A DNA stretch of 64,000 bases from JAJYSO01 sp964586655 (lineage in GTDB: Bacteria; Bacteroidota; Bacteroidia; Flavobacteriales; Flavobacteriaceae). Positions within the stretch are counted from its first letter, which is position 1, and each line of letters begins with the position of its first letter. The stretch is from the NCBI GenBank assembly GCA_964586655.1, contig CAZPGY010000010.1, forward strand, positions 1 through 64,000, written 5' to 3'. The notes below the pieces were generated by a model. That model saw only the letters and a program-made list of their open reading frames with translations. It was not told where the DNA came from and ran no database searches. Made by a program: the position numbers and the translations under genes. Positions 25,229 through 33,797 of the stretch are shown piece by piece.

Positions 25229-26011
25229 ATGAAATTCATCTGGTTCGGATTTATCTTTTTATGGACGCTGTCGATATCGGCACAGGAAGTGCGGGTGCAG
25301 TTGCTGAAAAAAATCCCATTAAAAACCGATCGGTTTGTCGGGGAGGATAAATATGGAAGTTTATATGTCATAACCGATAAAACCCTGTATAAAGAAACCC
25401 CGGAAGGAGAACGCCGTCAATTTTCTTTGTTGCGCTTGGGACAACTCACTTCGGTCGATATTACCAATCCTTTAAAGTTAGTGCTGTTCTATAAGCATAC
25501 AAATACAGTGGTTTTGCTCGACGACCAGTTGAACAGTATTCGACAAATAGATTTTAATACCCTTTCTTACTTCCGTACGGTGAGTTATGCGGCTAATGCG
25601 GCCCAAAACAGCCTGTGGGTTTTTAATACCGATAATCGCGAGCTCGAACGGTTTGACTATGAGCGAGAAGCGGTAATAGCACATTCACAACCCATAAGCG
25701 GGAAAATACTCGACTTGGAGAGTAATTTCAATTACTGTTGGCTGCTAACCGATCAAAAACTGTTGGCCTTTAATGCTTATGGTAGTTTTATGGGAGCTTA
25801 CCCCAATAAAAACTTGGAAAAAATCGGATTTTATGACAATTATTTGATTGGTTATGGCGCACATAAATTGTGGCTCTTTGATATTAAACAAACGCGTTAT
25901 TTTAAGCTGCTGGAAGAGGTTGTTGTAAAAAATATTTTTATTCGCGGAAATCGTTTGATGATTTATGATGGGGATTGGCTGTTTACCTATCAAATTATTC
26001 GAGAGAATTGA
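25229..26011 (+). CDS. Secreted beta-propeller-like protein, function unknown
   Basis: The 260-residue product has a signal peptide (ending S-I-S-A-Q). The rest is short repeated beta segments such as 'DKYGSLYVITDKTLYKETPE', 'NSLWVFNTDNRELERFDYE' and 'KLWLFDIKQTRYFKLLEE', typical of a small propeller. It has no enzyme motif and no sorting domain, so it is probably periplasmic. It is divergent from the T9SS cargo gene and precedes the deoxynucleoside kinase by about 250 bases. Confidence 0.7.
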   Translation: MKFIWFGFIFLWTLSISAQEVRVQLLKKIPLKTDRFVGEDKYGSLYVITDKTLYKETPEGERRQFSLLRLGQLTSVDITNPLKLVLFYKHTNTVVLLDDQLNSIRQIDFNTLSYFRTVSYAANAAQNSLWVFNTDNRELERFDYEREAVIAHSQPISGKILDLESNFNYCWLLTDQKLLAFNAYGSFMGAYPNKNLEKIGFYDNYLIGYGAHKLWLFDIKQTRYFKLLEEVVVKNIFIRGNRLMIYDGDWLFTYQIIREN

Positions 26012-26260
26012 GTGAAGAAAAATGCAAATGATGCTGTGATAAACAGGATTACTGTCTTCGCCTGACTTTTAATGGTTTCTGGCTAAAAAAATGTCATTTC
26101 AAATTGTTTTTAATCCGTTTTTTTGGGGGCTGAGGGTGAAAATTACAGGGGCATTTTCACGGTTAGGAGAGGAAAAGTTGGACAGTTAACCCGATCAGGT
26201 ATCGGTCAAAATCCGTATCTTTACCACGAAAAAATATCACTTTAAATACCCCAAAAACTT

Positions 26261-26878
26261 ATGCACATTGCCATCGCCGGGAATATTGGAGCCGGAAAAA
26301 CAACACTGACCAGACTCTTGGCCAAGCACTATAAATGGGAAGGGCAGTATGAGGATGTTGTGGAGAATCCTTACTTAGAGGATTTTTACAATAAGATGGA
26401 GCGTTGGTCTTTTAATTTACAAGTTTATTTTTTAAACAGTCGTTTTCGACAAATTCTCGAAATCAGGGAAAAAGACCGGGATGTCATTCAGGATCGAACT
26501 ATTTATGAAGATGCCTATATCTTTGCGCCTAACTTGCATGCCATGGGCCTGATGAGTTCGCGAGATTTTGAGAATTACACCTCCTTGTTTCAGTTGATGG
26601 AACGCGTGACAGAAGCCCCGGATTTGTTGATCTACCTGCGTAGTACTGTTCCTAATCTTGTCGATCAAATTCAGAAACGCGGGCGAGAATATGAAAATTC
26701 AATTTCTATCGATTACCTCAATCGTCTCAACGAGCGGTACGAGGCTTGGATTCAAGATTATAACAAGGGGAAATGTTTGATATTTGAAGTGGATAAGCTT
26801 AATTTTGTCGATGAGCCTGAAGACCTCGGAATTATTATTAATAAGATTGATGCCGAGTTGCACGGACTTTTCGAATAA
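26261..26878 (+). CDS. Deoxynucleoside kinase
   Basis: The 205-residue P-loop kinase phosphorylates deoxynucleosides for salvage into dNTPs. It shows the Walker A G-N-I-G-A-G-K-T-T, the E-D-V-V-E-N-P-Y-L region that places the substrate glutamate, and a D-R-T-I-Y-E-D-A motif (DRS-like) with the catalytic acidic residue. The base preference (dA/dG or dC) cannot be decided. A near-consensus -7 box TATCTTTA lies at 26216-26223. The PTPS-family gene follows 17 bases later, so the two are probably co-transcribed. Confidence 0.9.
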   Translation: MHIAIAGNIGAGKTTLTRLLAKHYKWEGQYEDVVENPYLEDFYNKMERWSFNLQVYFLNSRFRQILEIREKDRDVIQDRTIYEDAYIFAPNLHAMGLMSSRDFENYTSLFQLMERVTEAPDLLIYLRSTVPNLVDQIQKRGREYENSISIDYLNRLNERYEAWIQDYNKGKCLIFEVDKLNFVDEPEDLGIIINKIDAELHGLFE

Positions 26879-26895
26879 CTATTAAAACTTGCAAA

Positions 26896-27348
26896 ATGCC
26901 CAAAATTCGATTGACCAAACGCTTTACCTTTGAGACCGGTCATGCCCTTTATGGCTATGACGGAAAATGTAGAAATGTGCACGGACACGGCTACAAGCTG
27001 TATGTCACCATTATAGGAGACCCCATCACAGACGCTTCTCATGTCAAACACGGAATGGTAATGGATTTTGGGGATTTAAAGAAAATTGTCAATGAGGAAA
27101 TTGTCGATAAGTATGATCACGCCATTGTATTTAATCGAAATTCGCCACACAAAGCCTTGGGAGAAGAACTACAGGCCCAAGGGCATCAAGTGATTTTGGC
27201 CGACTTTCAGCCCACCAGCGAGCTTTTAATTACTCATTTTGCAGCAGTCATCAAAGAACGCCTTCCCCATAATATTGCTTTGCATTCCCTAAAACTTCAA
27301 GAAACTGATACGAGTTATGCCGAATGGTATGCTTCGGACAATAAGTAG
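26896..27348 (+). CDS. 6-pyruvoyl-tetrahydropterin synthase / QueD family enzyme
   Basis: The 150-residue protein has the zinc histidines of the PTPS fold (F-E-T-G-H and N-V-H-G-H-G-Y) and a cysteine four residues before the HGH motif (K-C-R-N-V-H-G-H). That cysteine position suits QueD, which makes 6-carboxytetrahydropterin for queuosine. Glu in the C-terminal L-Q-E-T-D-T-S-Y-A-E-W binds the pterin. PTPS activity toward biopterin is the alternative. It is likely in one operon with the deoxynucleoside kinase. Confidence 0.85.
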   Translation: MPKIRLTKRFTFETGHALYGYDGKCRNVHGHGYKLYVTIIGDPITDASHVKHGMVMDFGDLKKIVNEEIVDKYDHAIVFNRNSPHKALGEELQAQGHQVILADFQPTSELLITHFAAVIKERLPHNIALHSLKLQETDTSYAEWYASDNK

Positions 27349-27380
27349 CGCTCCTGCCAAGGCGATTGCGCTTTTTTTTT
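27347..27380 (+). terminator. Terminator after the QueD-family gene
   Basis: AGCGC-tcc-TGCC-aa-GGCG-att-GCGCT followed by nine T forms a two-part stem that starts at the stop codon. Confidence 0.8.
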
Positions 27381-27410
27381 AAATTTCGTTAATTTAGAGG
27401 CGTGAGTAGT

Positions 27411-27447
27411 ATAACCCTTCAAGGGGTCAAAACCCTTGAAGGGTTAT
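27411..27447. terminator. Second hairpin, 15-bp perfect stem
   Basis: ATAACCCTTCAAGGG-gtcaaaa... pairs with CCCTTGAAGGGTTAT. It lies behind the first terminator between convergent transcription units, so it may be a back-up or an intergenic palindromic repeat. The rest of 27349-27603 shows no gene. Confidence 0.65.
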
Positions 27448-27609
27448 TCATACAAGATAGCACTATCCTTGCAATTTAAACTATTATAGAACACCGACCC
27501 ATCAACGCTATACTCTCTGATTATCAGTAATTTGAAATTAATTACTTGATTTTTAAGGAATGGCTATATATTGTGTGTTTTGAGTCCGTTCGGTTGGGGG
27601 GATCATAAA

Positions 27610-27640
27610 AAATGCCGAAAGCTTGCTGGCCTCGGCATTT
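27610..27640 (-). terminator. Terminator of the ATP synthase operon
   Basis: AAATGCCGA (27610-27618) pairs perfectly with TCGGCATTT (27632-27640). On the minus strand a T-run follows. It lies 27 bases after the atpG stop. Confidence 0.85.
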
Positions 27641-27666
27641 ATAGGATGACTATTTTGTCGGTTTTA

Positions 27667-28530
27667 TTAACCATTCAAGGCCTCTGCACCACCAACGATT
27701 TCAAGGATCTCATTGGTAATAGCAGCCTGTCGGGCTTTGTTGTATTGCAAACTCAAATCACTCTTCAATTCCGTAGCATTGTCTGTAGCCTTGTGCATGG
27801 CTGTCATTCGCGCCCCGTGCTCAGAAGCTATCGAATCACGGAGGGCTTTAAACAATTGGATTTTGAGTGATTTTGGAATCAATTCTTCAATAATTTGATC
27901 CTTTTCGGGTTCAAAAATATAATCGACATTTCCACTGCTTTTGCCCTCATCGGTTTTGGGGACAATGGGTAAAAACTGCTCGGTTTTGACCTCTTGGGTG
28001 GCCGCATTGATAAATTTGTTGTAAACAATCAAAACTTTGTCATAGTCTTCATTGACAAAAGAGTCCATGATGTTTTCAGCAATTTCTGCCACATTATCAA
28101 AACGAAGGTCGTCAAAAATGGCGGTGTTGACCTCCTTGACAACATGTGTTTTTTGCAAGACATCATTGGCTTTTTTACCCAGAGAGAGCAGTTCTACTTC
28201 CTTTTGTGCGTATGCTCCGGTGGTCAATTCTTTGGTTTTCTTGACGATATTGGAGTTAAACGCACCCGCCAATCCACGGTTGGAGGAAATGGGGACAATC
28301 AAAACCTTTTTGACCTCACGTTCTTGCGCATATTTACTGTTGGCCCCGTCACTGGAGGCGCTCAGGTTTTGTAAGAGTTCGGTCAGTTTATCGGCATAAG
28401 GACGCATGGCCGTGATGGCTTCTTGCGCCTTGTTCAACTTTGCGGCCGACACCATTTTCATGGCATTGGTGATTTGCATCGTTGAAGAGACCGAGCTGAT
28501 TCTGTTTCGAAGTTCCTTAAGATTTGCCAT
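27667..28530 (-). CDS. atpG: ATP synthase F1 gamma subunit
   Basis: The 287-residue central-stalk subunit has the conserved N-terminal helix 'MANLKELRNRISSVSSTMQI' with T-N-A-M-K-M-V-S-A, and a C-terminal helix ending R-Q-A-A-I-T-N-E-I-L-E-I-V-G-G-A. These two helices form the rotating coiled coil inside the alpha3-beta3 head. It is the last gene of the operon here; the usual next genes atpD and atpC are absent. Confidence 0.96.
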   Translation of the reverse strand: MANLKELRNRISSVSSTMQITNAMKMVSAAKLNKAQEAITAMRPYADKLTELLQNLSASSDGANSKYAQEREVKKVLIVPISSNRGLAGAFNSNIVKKTKELTTGAYAQKEVELLSLGKKANDVLQKTHVVKEVNTAIFDDLRFDNVAEIAENIMDSFVNEDYDKVLIVYNKFINAATQEVKTEQFLPIVPKTDEGKSSGNVDYIFEPEKDQIIEELIPKSLKIQLFKALRDSIASEHGARMTAMHKATDNATELKSDLSLQYNKARQAAITNEILEIVGGAEALNG

Positions 28531-28578
28531 AATTAAAGCACATCAGCACTTTCCCCGCGGAAAGTCAAATTCTGTTGT

Positions 28579-30156
28579 TTATTTATATTTAGCAGCAATT
28601 TCTTGGGCTGCATTTTCCATCACTTCCTTAGTTTCATCAGTCAATTTACCAGACTTTAAAGTATCTAAGGTGTCGCGATGTGTAGCTTCAAGATATTCGA
28701 GGTAATCGCGTTCAAATTCCTTGATTTTGTTAGTAGGTACGGCCTTGGCCAAGTTTTTGGTTCCTACATAAACGACCGCAATCTGGTGTTCTACCGGGTA
28801 AGGATCGTTTTGTGCTTGCTTGAGGAATTCAACGTTGCGTTTCCCTTTTTCGATGGTGTTCATGGTAGCCGCATCCAAGTCTGATCCAAATTGTGAAAAG
28901 GCCTCGAGCTCACGGAACTGTGCTTGATCCAATTTGAGTGTACCGGCTACTTTCTTCATAGATTTTACCTGTGCAGAACCTCCCACACGAGAAACTGAAA
29001 TTCCTACATCAATAGCGGGGCGAACTCCGGAGTTGAAAAGATCGGAAGTCAAGAAAATCTGCCCGTCTGTAATAGAAATAACGTTGGTTGGAATGTAAGC
29101 AGACACGTCACCGGCTTGGGTTTCAATAATGGGAAGGGCAGTCAAGGAGCCTCCTCCTTTTACTTTGTCTTTCAAGCCTTCGGGCATGTCGTTCATTTGA
29201 TTGGCAATCTTGTCGTCGTCAATAATCTTAGCAGCACGTTCCAACAAGCGAGAGTGCAAATAGAAAACGTCACCCGGATAAGCTTCACGACCCGGAGGGC
29301 GACGGAGCAAGAGTGAAATTTCACGATAGGCTACTGCTTGTTTAGAAAGGTCATCATAAATAATGAGTGCTTGACGACCGGTATCGCGGAAATACTCTCC
29401 AATAGAAGCCCCGGCCAATGGAGCATAAACCTGCATTGGAGCAGGGTCAGAGGCGTTGGCGGCTACAATGGTGGTATAGTCCATAGCGCCTTTTTCATGA
29501 AGAGTATTGGCAATTCCGGCTACCGTAGAAGCTTTTTGTCCAATGGCTACATAAATACAGTAGACCGGTTCGCCGCGGTCATAAAATTCTTTTTGATTGA
29601 GAATGGTATCTACACAAACGGTAGTTTTTCCGGTTTGACGGTCGCCAATCACCAACTCTCGTTGACCGCGCCCGATGGGTACCATGGCGTCAATAGATTT
29701 AATGCCGGTTTGCAAAGGAGTTTCCACCGGTTCACGGTAGATTACTCCGGGAGCTTTGCGCTCCAGCGGCATTTGTACTTTTTCACCGCCAATGGCTCCT
29801 TTTCCGTCAATGGGTTGTCCAAGGGTATTGACCACACGGCCTACAATCTCATCGCCAACCTCAATAGACGCAATACGTTTGGTACGTTTAACGGTGTCAC
29901 CTTCTTTAATCATTTTAGAAGGGCCGAGCAATACCACGCCCACACTGTCCTCTTCTAAGTTGAGGATCAAGCCTTCTAAGCCGCCTTCAAAGCTCACAAT
30001 TTCGCCATATTCGGCGTTTGACAAACCATAGACATTGGCAATACCATCACCAATAGTCAAGACTGTGCCCACTTCGTTTAAAGAAGCGTCGGCGTCAAAA
30101 TTAGAGAGCTGTTTTTTTAGGATTGCTGAAACTTCAGCGGGTTTTATTTCTGCCAT
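28579..30156 (-). CDS. atpA: ATP synthase F1 alpha subunit
   Basis: The 525-residue nucleotide-binding, non-catalytic head subunit shows the P-loop G-D-R-Q-T-G-K-T-T-V, I-I-Y-D-D-L-S-K-Q-A, and the arginine-finger region 'SVSRVGGSAQVKSMKKVAGT'. Length is slightly above E. coli (513). It is encoded between atpH and atpG, 42 bases after atpH. Confidence 0.97.
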   Translation of the reverse strand: MAEIKPAEVSAILKKQLSNFDADASLNEVGTVLTIGDGIANVYGLSNAEYGEIVSFEGGLEGLILNLEEDSVGVVLLGPSKMIKEGDTVKRTKRIASIEVGDEIVGRVVNTLGQPIDGKGAIGGEKVQMPLERKAPGVIYREPVETPLQTGIKSIDAMVPIGRGQRELVIGDRQTGKTTVCVDTILNQKEFYDRGEPVYCIYVAIGQKASTVAGIANTLHEKGAMDYTTIVAANASDPAPMQVYAPLAGASIGEYFRDTGRQALIIYDDLSKQAVAYREISLLLRRPPGREAYPGDVFYLHSRLLERAAKIIDDDKIANQMNDMPEGLKDKVKGGGSLTALPIIETQAGDVSAYIPTNVISITDGQIFLTSDLFNSGVRPAIDVGISVSRVGGSAQVKSMKKVAGTLKLDQAQFRELEAFSQFGSDLDAATMNTIEKGKRNVEFLKQAQNDPYPVEHQIAVVYVGTKNLAKAVPTNKIKEFERDYLEYLEATHRDTLDTLKSGKLTDETKEVMENAAQEIAAKYK

Positions 30157-30199
30157 AACTTTTGTATTATGTAGGGGAACCCCCTTGTGAAATCACTAT

Positions 30200-30748
30200 T
30201 TATGCGTTTGCGTTTTGTTTAAATCTATGTCTTAAATGGGTCAGTTTTCCTGCAATACTGGCATCGTATTCCAAATCGCCATAGCGCAACAGAAAGCCTC
30301 CCAATAATTTTTCATCCACTTTTTGAGTCAATTCCACCTCTTTGCTGCCCGTGAGTTCTTTGATTTTGGAAAGGATATTTTCCTCTATCGAAGAAGTCAT
30401 GGGAACGGCCGTGGTGACTGTGGCTGTGGTGATATTGTTTTGACGGTCAACCTCAGCGACAAAAGCTTGGGTTACCTTTTCTAGTAAAGCAATGCGTTTG
30501 TTGTCGATTAGGACCTCAAACAGGTTGGTGGTCTCCCGACTGAGGTCTTTAAAAATGGCTTGCAGTGCGGAGCGCTTAAGCTCATTTTTAATTATCGGAC
30601 TTCGCAAAACTATTTTTAAATCTTTACTGTCTTGAATGGTGTTTTTAATCAACCTGATCTCTTCGGAGACCTGAGATAGATTTCCATTTTCACCGGCCAA
30701 TGACAATAAAGCTTTGGCGTAACGATGTGCTGCTCGAGAACCGGCCAT
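30200..30748 (-). CDS. atpH: ATP synthase F1 delta subunit
   Basis: The 182-residue OSCP/delta protein caps the alpha3-beta3 head and holds the peripheral stalk. The N-terminal helical bundle starts 'RAAHRYAKALLSLA' and the C-terminal part ends 'GGFLLRYGDLEYDASIAGKL', both typical of the family. It starts six bases behind atpF, so translation is likely coupled. Confidence 0.94.
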   Translation of the reverse strand: MAGSRAAHRYAKALLSLAGENGNLSQVSEEIRLIKNTIQDSKDLKIVLRSPIIKNELKRSALQAIFKDLSRETTNLFEVLIDNKRIALLEKVTQAFVAEVDRQNNITTATVTTAVPMTSSIEENILSKIKELTGSKEVELTQKVDEKLLGGFLLRYGDLEYDASIAGKLTHLRHRFKQNANA

Positions 30749-30754
30749 AAGAAA

Positions 30755-31252
30755 TTAGTTTAATTTGAAATCATTAAGCATTCCATCCACCAATTGCATT
30801 TGTTCTTCTTTGTTGTCGAGTTCTTTTCTTACAACTTTTTCAGCAATATCAATGGATAGGCTTGCCATTTGTTCTTTAATACCGGCCATAGCCGATTGTT
30901 TTTCAGCCTCAATAGCGCTTTTGGCTTTGGCAATCATGGCATTGGCTTTTTCTTCTGCCTCGCCTGAGGCTTCGTTTACAATCTTTTGCTTGATCTCCCG
31001 GGCTTCTTTAAGCATGGCATCGCGCTCTTCACGGGCTTCTTGCATCATTTTTTGATTGTTGGCCTTGAGATTGTCTATCTCCATACGCGCTTTTTCTGCC
31101 GATTCCAAGGCGTCTTTAATGCCTTCCTCTCGATTGTCAAGTGCATCGAGAATGGGCTTCCAGGCATATTTCTTCATCAAAAGAATCAAGATGATGATGA
31201 TTCCGGTCTGGAAGAAAAACAAGCCAAATGAAAAATCATGTATTAACTTCAT
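30755..31252 (-). CDS. atpF: ATP synthase Fo subunit b
   Basis: The 165-residue peripheral-stalk subunit has one N-terminal membrane helix (about 8-27) and a long charged coiled coil to about residue 130 ('EEGIKDALESAEKARMEI' and so on), which binds delta. One b gene is present, so a homodimer is expected. Confidence 0.94.
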   Translation of the reverse strand: MKLIHDFSFGLFFFQTGIIIILILLMKKYAWKPILDALDNREEGIKDALESAEKARMEIDNLKANNQKMMQEAREERDAMLKEAREIKQKIVNEASGEAEEKANAMIAKAKSAIEAEKQSAMAGIKEQMASLSIDIAEKVVRKELDNKEEQMQLVDGMLNDFKLN

Positions 31253-31334
31253 GTCCTTTCGTTTTCAGATAAATAATTTTTTAAAACCCTCTTTTGACAA
31301 CCAACCGTTGCCCAAAGAGGGTTGGTGTTAAAGC

Positions 31335-31526
31335 TTATACCGCGAAAAGCGCAGCAAATGCAATACCTTCCAAAAGGGCCGCGATAATAATCATCGCCGT
31401 TTGGATTTTGTTGTAGGCTTCGGGTTGGCGGGCAATACCTTCCATTGCTCCTTTACCAATCAAACCTAATCCGATTCCGGCACCGATTACAATAAATCCG
31501 GCTCCTACCATTTCTGGGATACTCAT
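31335..31526 (-). CDS. atpE: ATP synthase Fo subunit c
   Basis: The 63-residue hairpin protein has a glycine-rich first helix (G-A-G-I-G-L-G-L-I-G-K-G), the polar loop A-R-Q-P-E, and the ion-binding glutamate in L-L-E-G-I-A-F. The residue after Glu is Gly rather than Ser/Thr, and no helix-1 glutamine ligand is seen, which favours protons over Na+. It is short for the family but typical of Bacteroidota. Confidence 0.95.
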   Translation of the reverse strand: MSIPEMVGAGFIVIGAGIGLGLIGKGAMEGIARQPEAYNKIQTAMIIIAALLEGIAFAALFAV

Positions 31527-31575
31527 AATTTAGGATTTAAAAATTAAACTTCAACTTTACTTATTAATATTATTT

Positions 31576-32694
31576 TTATACTACCGGTATGTCTTCACTG
31601 CTGTCTTGTGGATGATCTTTGGGATCATCAGTGGCCATACCTATATAAAGCGCACTGAGCAAGGTAAAAATATAAGCTTGCAAAAAGGCGACTAAGATTT
31701 CAATTACGGCTATAAATACCGAGAAGGCAAAGAACGAGGTTCCGGCAAACCAATTGCTAAAAACCACAATCAAGCCCAATAAACTCATCAAAGAAACGTG
31801 TCCGCCCACCATATTGGCAAACAGTCGAATCATCAAGGCAAAGGGTTTGGTGAAAATCCCCAACAATTCAATGGGAGCCAAGACAATTTTCATGATAATC
31901 GGTACATCAGGAAACCAAAAAATGTGTAACCAATAGTGTTTGTTACCTACAACTTGGACAATGACAAAGGTGATGAGCGCCAAGGCAAAAGTAACAGAGA
32001 TGTTGCCGGTTACATTAAATCCAAATGGAAGCATACCCAAAAGGTTCATCATAAGGATAAAGAAAAATATGGTCAGCAACCAGCTGGTGTATTTTTTATA
32101 GTTTGTACCGATATTGGTTTTGGCAATATCGTCTCGTACGAATATGACCAAGGGTTCGAGTACCCTGAAAAATCCTTTGGGAAGGGTGTTCTTTCGGTAA
32201 GATTTTGCCATTTTAACAAAGAGGATAAAGAGCAAAATGGAAATGACGATAATGGCCAATACGTTTTTGGTGATTGAAAAATCTAAAGGGCGCTCATTGG
32301 TAGGCCAGCCATTTTCTCCTATGTTTAAATCTCCTTCGGCATTGGTTTTGTATATCTTTCCGTCGTGATAAAGACGATAGTGTTGACCGTCTATTTTAAC
32401 TACCTGATTGCCGTGCTCGAAGCGGGCTGCCGAAAAGACTTTGAGTCCGTTGTCAATTAAAATAACCGGCAAGGGAAAGCCGTAATGCTTTCCGGCTACG
32501 GCATCTTCAAAAAGGATAAAGTAATGCGAGTCTTGCAAGTGATGTTGAACCATCTCGTTGACCTCTTCTCGAGTGTCTACGGCATCACCGTGATGTTGGG
32601 AATGGTTAGTCGTTTCTTCTTGTGCAAAAGAAGTAACTGAAATCAGGGCAAATAAGCCGGCAATGATTATAGAGAAAATGTTTTTATTCCGCAT
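31576..32694 (-). CDS. atpB: ATP synthase Fo subunit a
   Basis: The 372-residue stator subunit forms the proton half-channels against the c ring. The essential arginine lies in M-I-R-L-F-A-N-M-V-G-G-H. Unlike E. coli AtpB it starts with a cleavable-looking signal peptide (1-24, ending S-F-A-Q) and a periplasmic extension of about 120 residues with several histidines (H-S-Q-H-H-G-D). That extension is a Bacteroidota trait. A -7 box stands 35 bases before the gene. Confidence 0.95.
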   Translation of the reverse strand: MRNKNIFSIIIAGLFALISVTSFAQEETTNHSQHHGDAVDTREEVNEMVQHHLQDSHYFILFEDAVAGKHYGFPLPVILIDNGLKVFSAARFEHGNQVVKIDGQHYRLYHDGKIYKTNAEGDLNIGENGWPTNERPLDFSITKNVLAIIVISILLFILFVKMAKSYRKNTLPKGFFRVLEPLVIFVRDDIAKTNIGTNYKKYTSWLLTIFFFILMMNLLGMLPFGFNVTGNISVTFALALITFVIVQVVGNKHYWLHIFWFPDVPIIMKIVLAPIELLGIFTKPFALMIRLFANMVGGHVSLMSLLGLIVVFSNWFAGTSFFAFSVFIAVIEILVAFLQAYIFTLLSALYIGMATDDPKDHPQDSSEDIPVV

Positions 32695-32728
32695 TTTCGG
32701 AAGGTGTTTTTGTCCTCAAAATTGGGTG

Positions 32729-32736
32729 CAAATATA
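32729..32736 (-). promoter_or_regulatory. Internal promoter before atpB
   Basis: On the minus strand the box reads TATATTTG, a full match to TAnnTTTG, 34 bases before the atpB start. It would let the atpB-E-F-H-A-G genes be expressed apart from the upstream sprE/bactofilin/atpZ genes. The -33 box is only T-rich. Confidence 0.6.
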
Positions 32737-32806
32737 GACAAATAAGCCAATAAAAAACACAAATCTAAAAAAAGCTTTTAAATTGATGTAATAAGCTGTT
32801 AGTCAT

Positions 32807-33184
32807 TTAATTAGTTTCGTCTAAAATATGTTTCATAAAAAATATTTCTATTCCCAAGCCGGCAGCAAAGGGAAAAATAAAGAGCAGAAAAAGTGATGGG
32901 CTAAGGTCAAAGCCCCATTTTTTGGCCAGTAAGATAAAGAGCATTAATTTGATCGCACCAAAACTCAAGAAGAGTAGAGAGGTGTATTTTTTGTTTCGTT
33001 TGGCTACAATCCACACCAAAAGTACAATAATGAAAGCGGCGGGAAGGTTGTAGAGAAAGCTAAAATTGAGGAAGGCGGGTGCGTTAGCAACATTGATTAG
33101 GGGAAGAATCACCAATCTTATGGGCCAATAAAAAAGATAGGCAAGGAGAAATAGTCCAAGGGTTTTGCGCCACAATTTAGTCAT
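32807..33184 (-). CDS. AtpI-like small membrane protein
   Basis: The product from ATG 33184 has 125 residues and four hydrophobic helices (about 9-30, 42-60, 68-86, 96-115). The position between atpZ and atpB is that of atpI, which helps assemble the c ring, but the sequence is too diverged to be sure. Its start overlaps the atpZ stop by eight bases (ATGACTAA), so the frame opening at 33244 is too long. Confidence 0.7.
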   Translation of the reverse strand: MTKLWRKTLGLFLLAYLFYWPIRLVILPLINVANAPAFLNFSFLYNLPAAFIIVLLVWIVAKRNKKYTSLLFLSFGAIKLMLFILLAKKWGFDLSPSLFLLFIFPFAAGLGIEIFFMKHILDETN

Positions 33185-33413
33185 TGTCTTTGTTGAGATA
33201 CTTGAGTTCCTTAATGAGGATAAAGAGAGAAGCGGCCACGCCAAACAGGGTCAGTCCTATGGTAAACCAGTTTTTTTGGGTTTGAAAGTACTGGTCGAGT
33301 TGTTTACCGCCCCAGGCGCACACAAAAATAGTGGCTCCCATTTGAATGCCGATTCCGCTGAGTGCAGCCCATCGTCTAAGCTGATTTTTCGGATTGTTTT
33401 TGTCGCTGCCCAT
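33177..33413 (-). CDS. atpZ: AtpZ/AtpI-family protein
   Basis: The 78-residue protein has two transmembrane helices, with G-I-G-I-Q-M-G-A-T and 'IGLTLFGVAASLFILIKEL'. This matches the AtpZ family of small proteins encoded at the head of Fo operons and linked to c-ring assembly or Mg2+/Ca2+ uptake. Its 5' end overlaps the bactofilin 3' end by 38 bases in another frame, an unusually long overlap. Confidence 0.82.
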   Translation of the reverse strand: MGSDKNNPKNQLRRWAALSGIGIQMGATIFVCAWGGKQLDQYFQTQKNWFTIGLTLFGVAASLFILIKELKYLNKDND

Positions 33414-33786
33414 TGTTGTCTTTGATATTTTTTAATGAGCCTTTCATGTCGCAGCTGCCGTTGAGCTTGGCACCGGGTTCTACCGTGAGCTTTCCGGTGG
33501 TTACTTCCCCGTCAAGGGTGGCGGTTGATCTGAGGGTCAAATCATTTTCCACATTTAGGGTTCCGTTAAACCGGCCTTCAAAATCAGCATGGGCACATTT
33601 GAGCTCTCCTTCGATCACGCCCGATTTGCTGAGCACGACCTTGCCACCGGTTTTTAACGATCCTTTTAGGGTGCCTTCAATACGGAAACAGCCTTGTGAT
33701 TCGATATCGCCGACAAAAGTGGAGCCTCGGGCTATTTTGTTTTGCTCGGCCGCTTGAGGAGCTTTGTTTTTCTGCCTTTTTTTCAT
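33376..33786 (-). CDS. Bactofilin family cytoskeletal protein
   Basis: The 136-residue protein has a right-handed beta-helix core built of repeats such as 'IARGSTFVGDIESQGCFRIEG' (split over residues 18-38), 'G-K-V-V-L-S-K-S-G-V-I-E-G' and 'LRSTATLDGEVTTGKLTVEP', between short disordered, basic tails. Bactofilins polymerise at the membrane and help shape cells or place proteins. The gene lies 11 bases behind sprE/porW and runs into atpZ, so the three are co-transcribed. Confidence 0.88.
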   Translation of the reverse strand: MKKRQKNKAPQAAEQNKIARGSTFVGDIESQGCFRIEGTLKGSLKTGGKVVLSKSGVIEGELKCAHADFEGRFNGTLNVENDLTLRSTATLDGEVTTGKLTVEPGAKLNGSCDMKGSLKNIKDNNGQRQKQSEKSA

Positions 33787-33797
33787 AATGAAACGAC

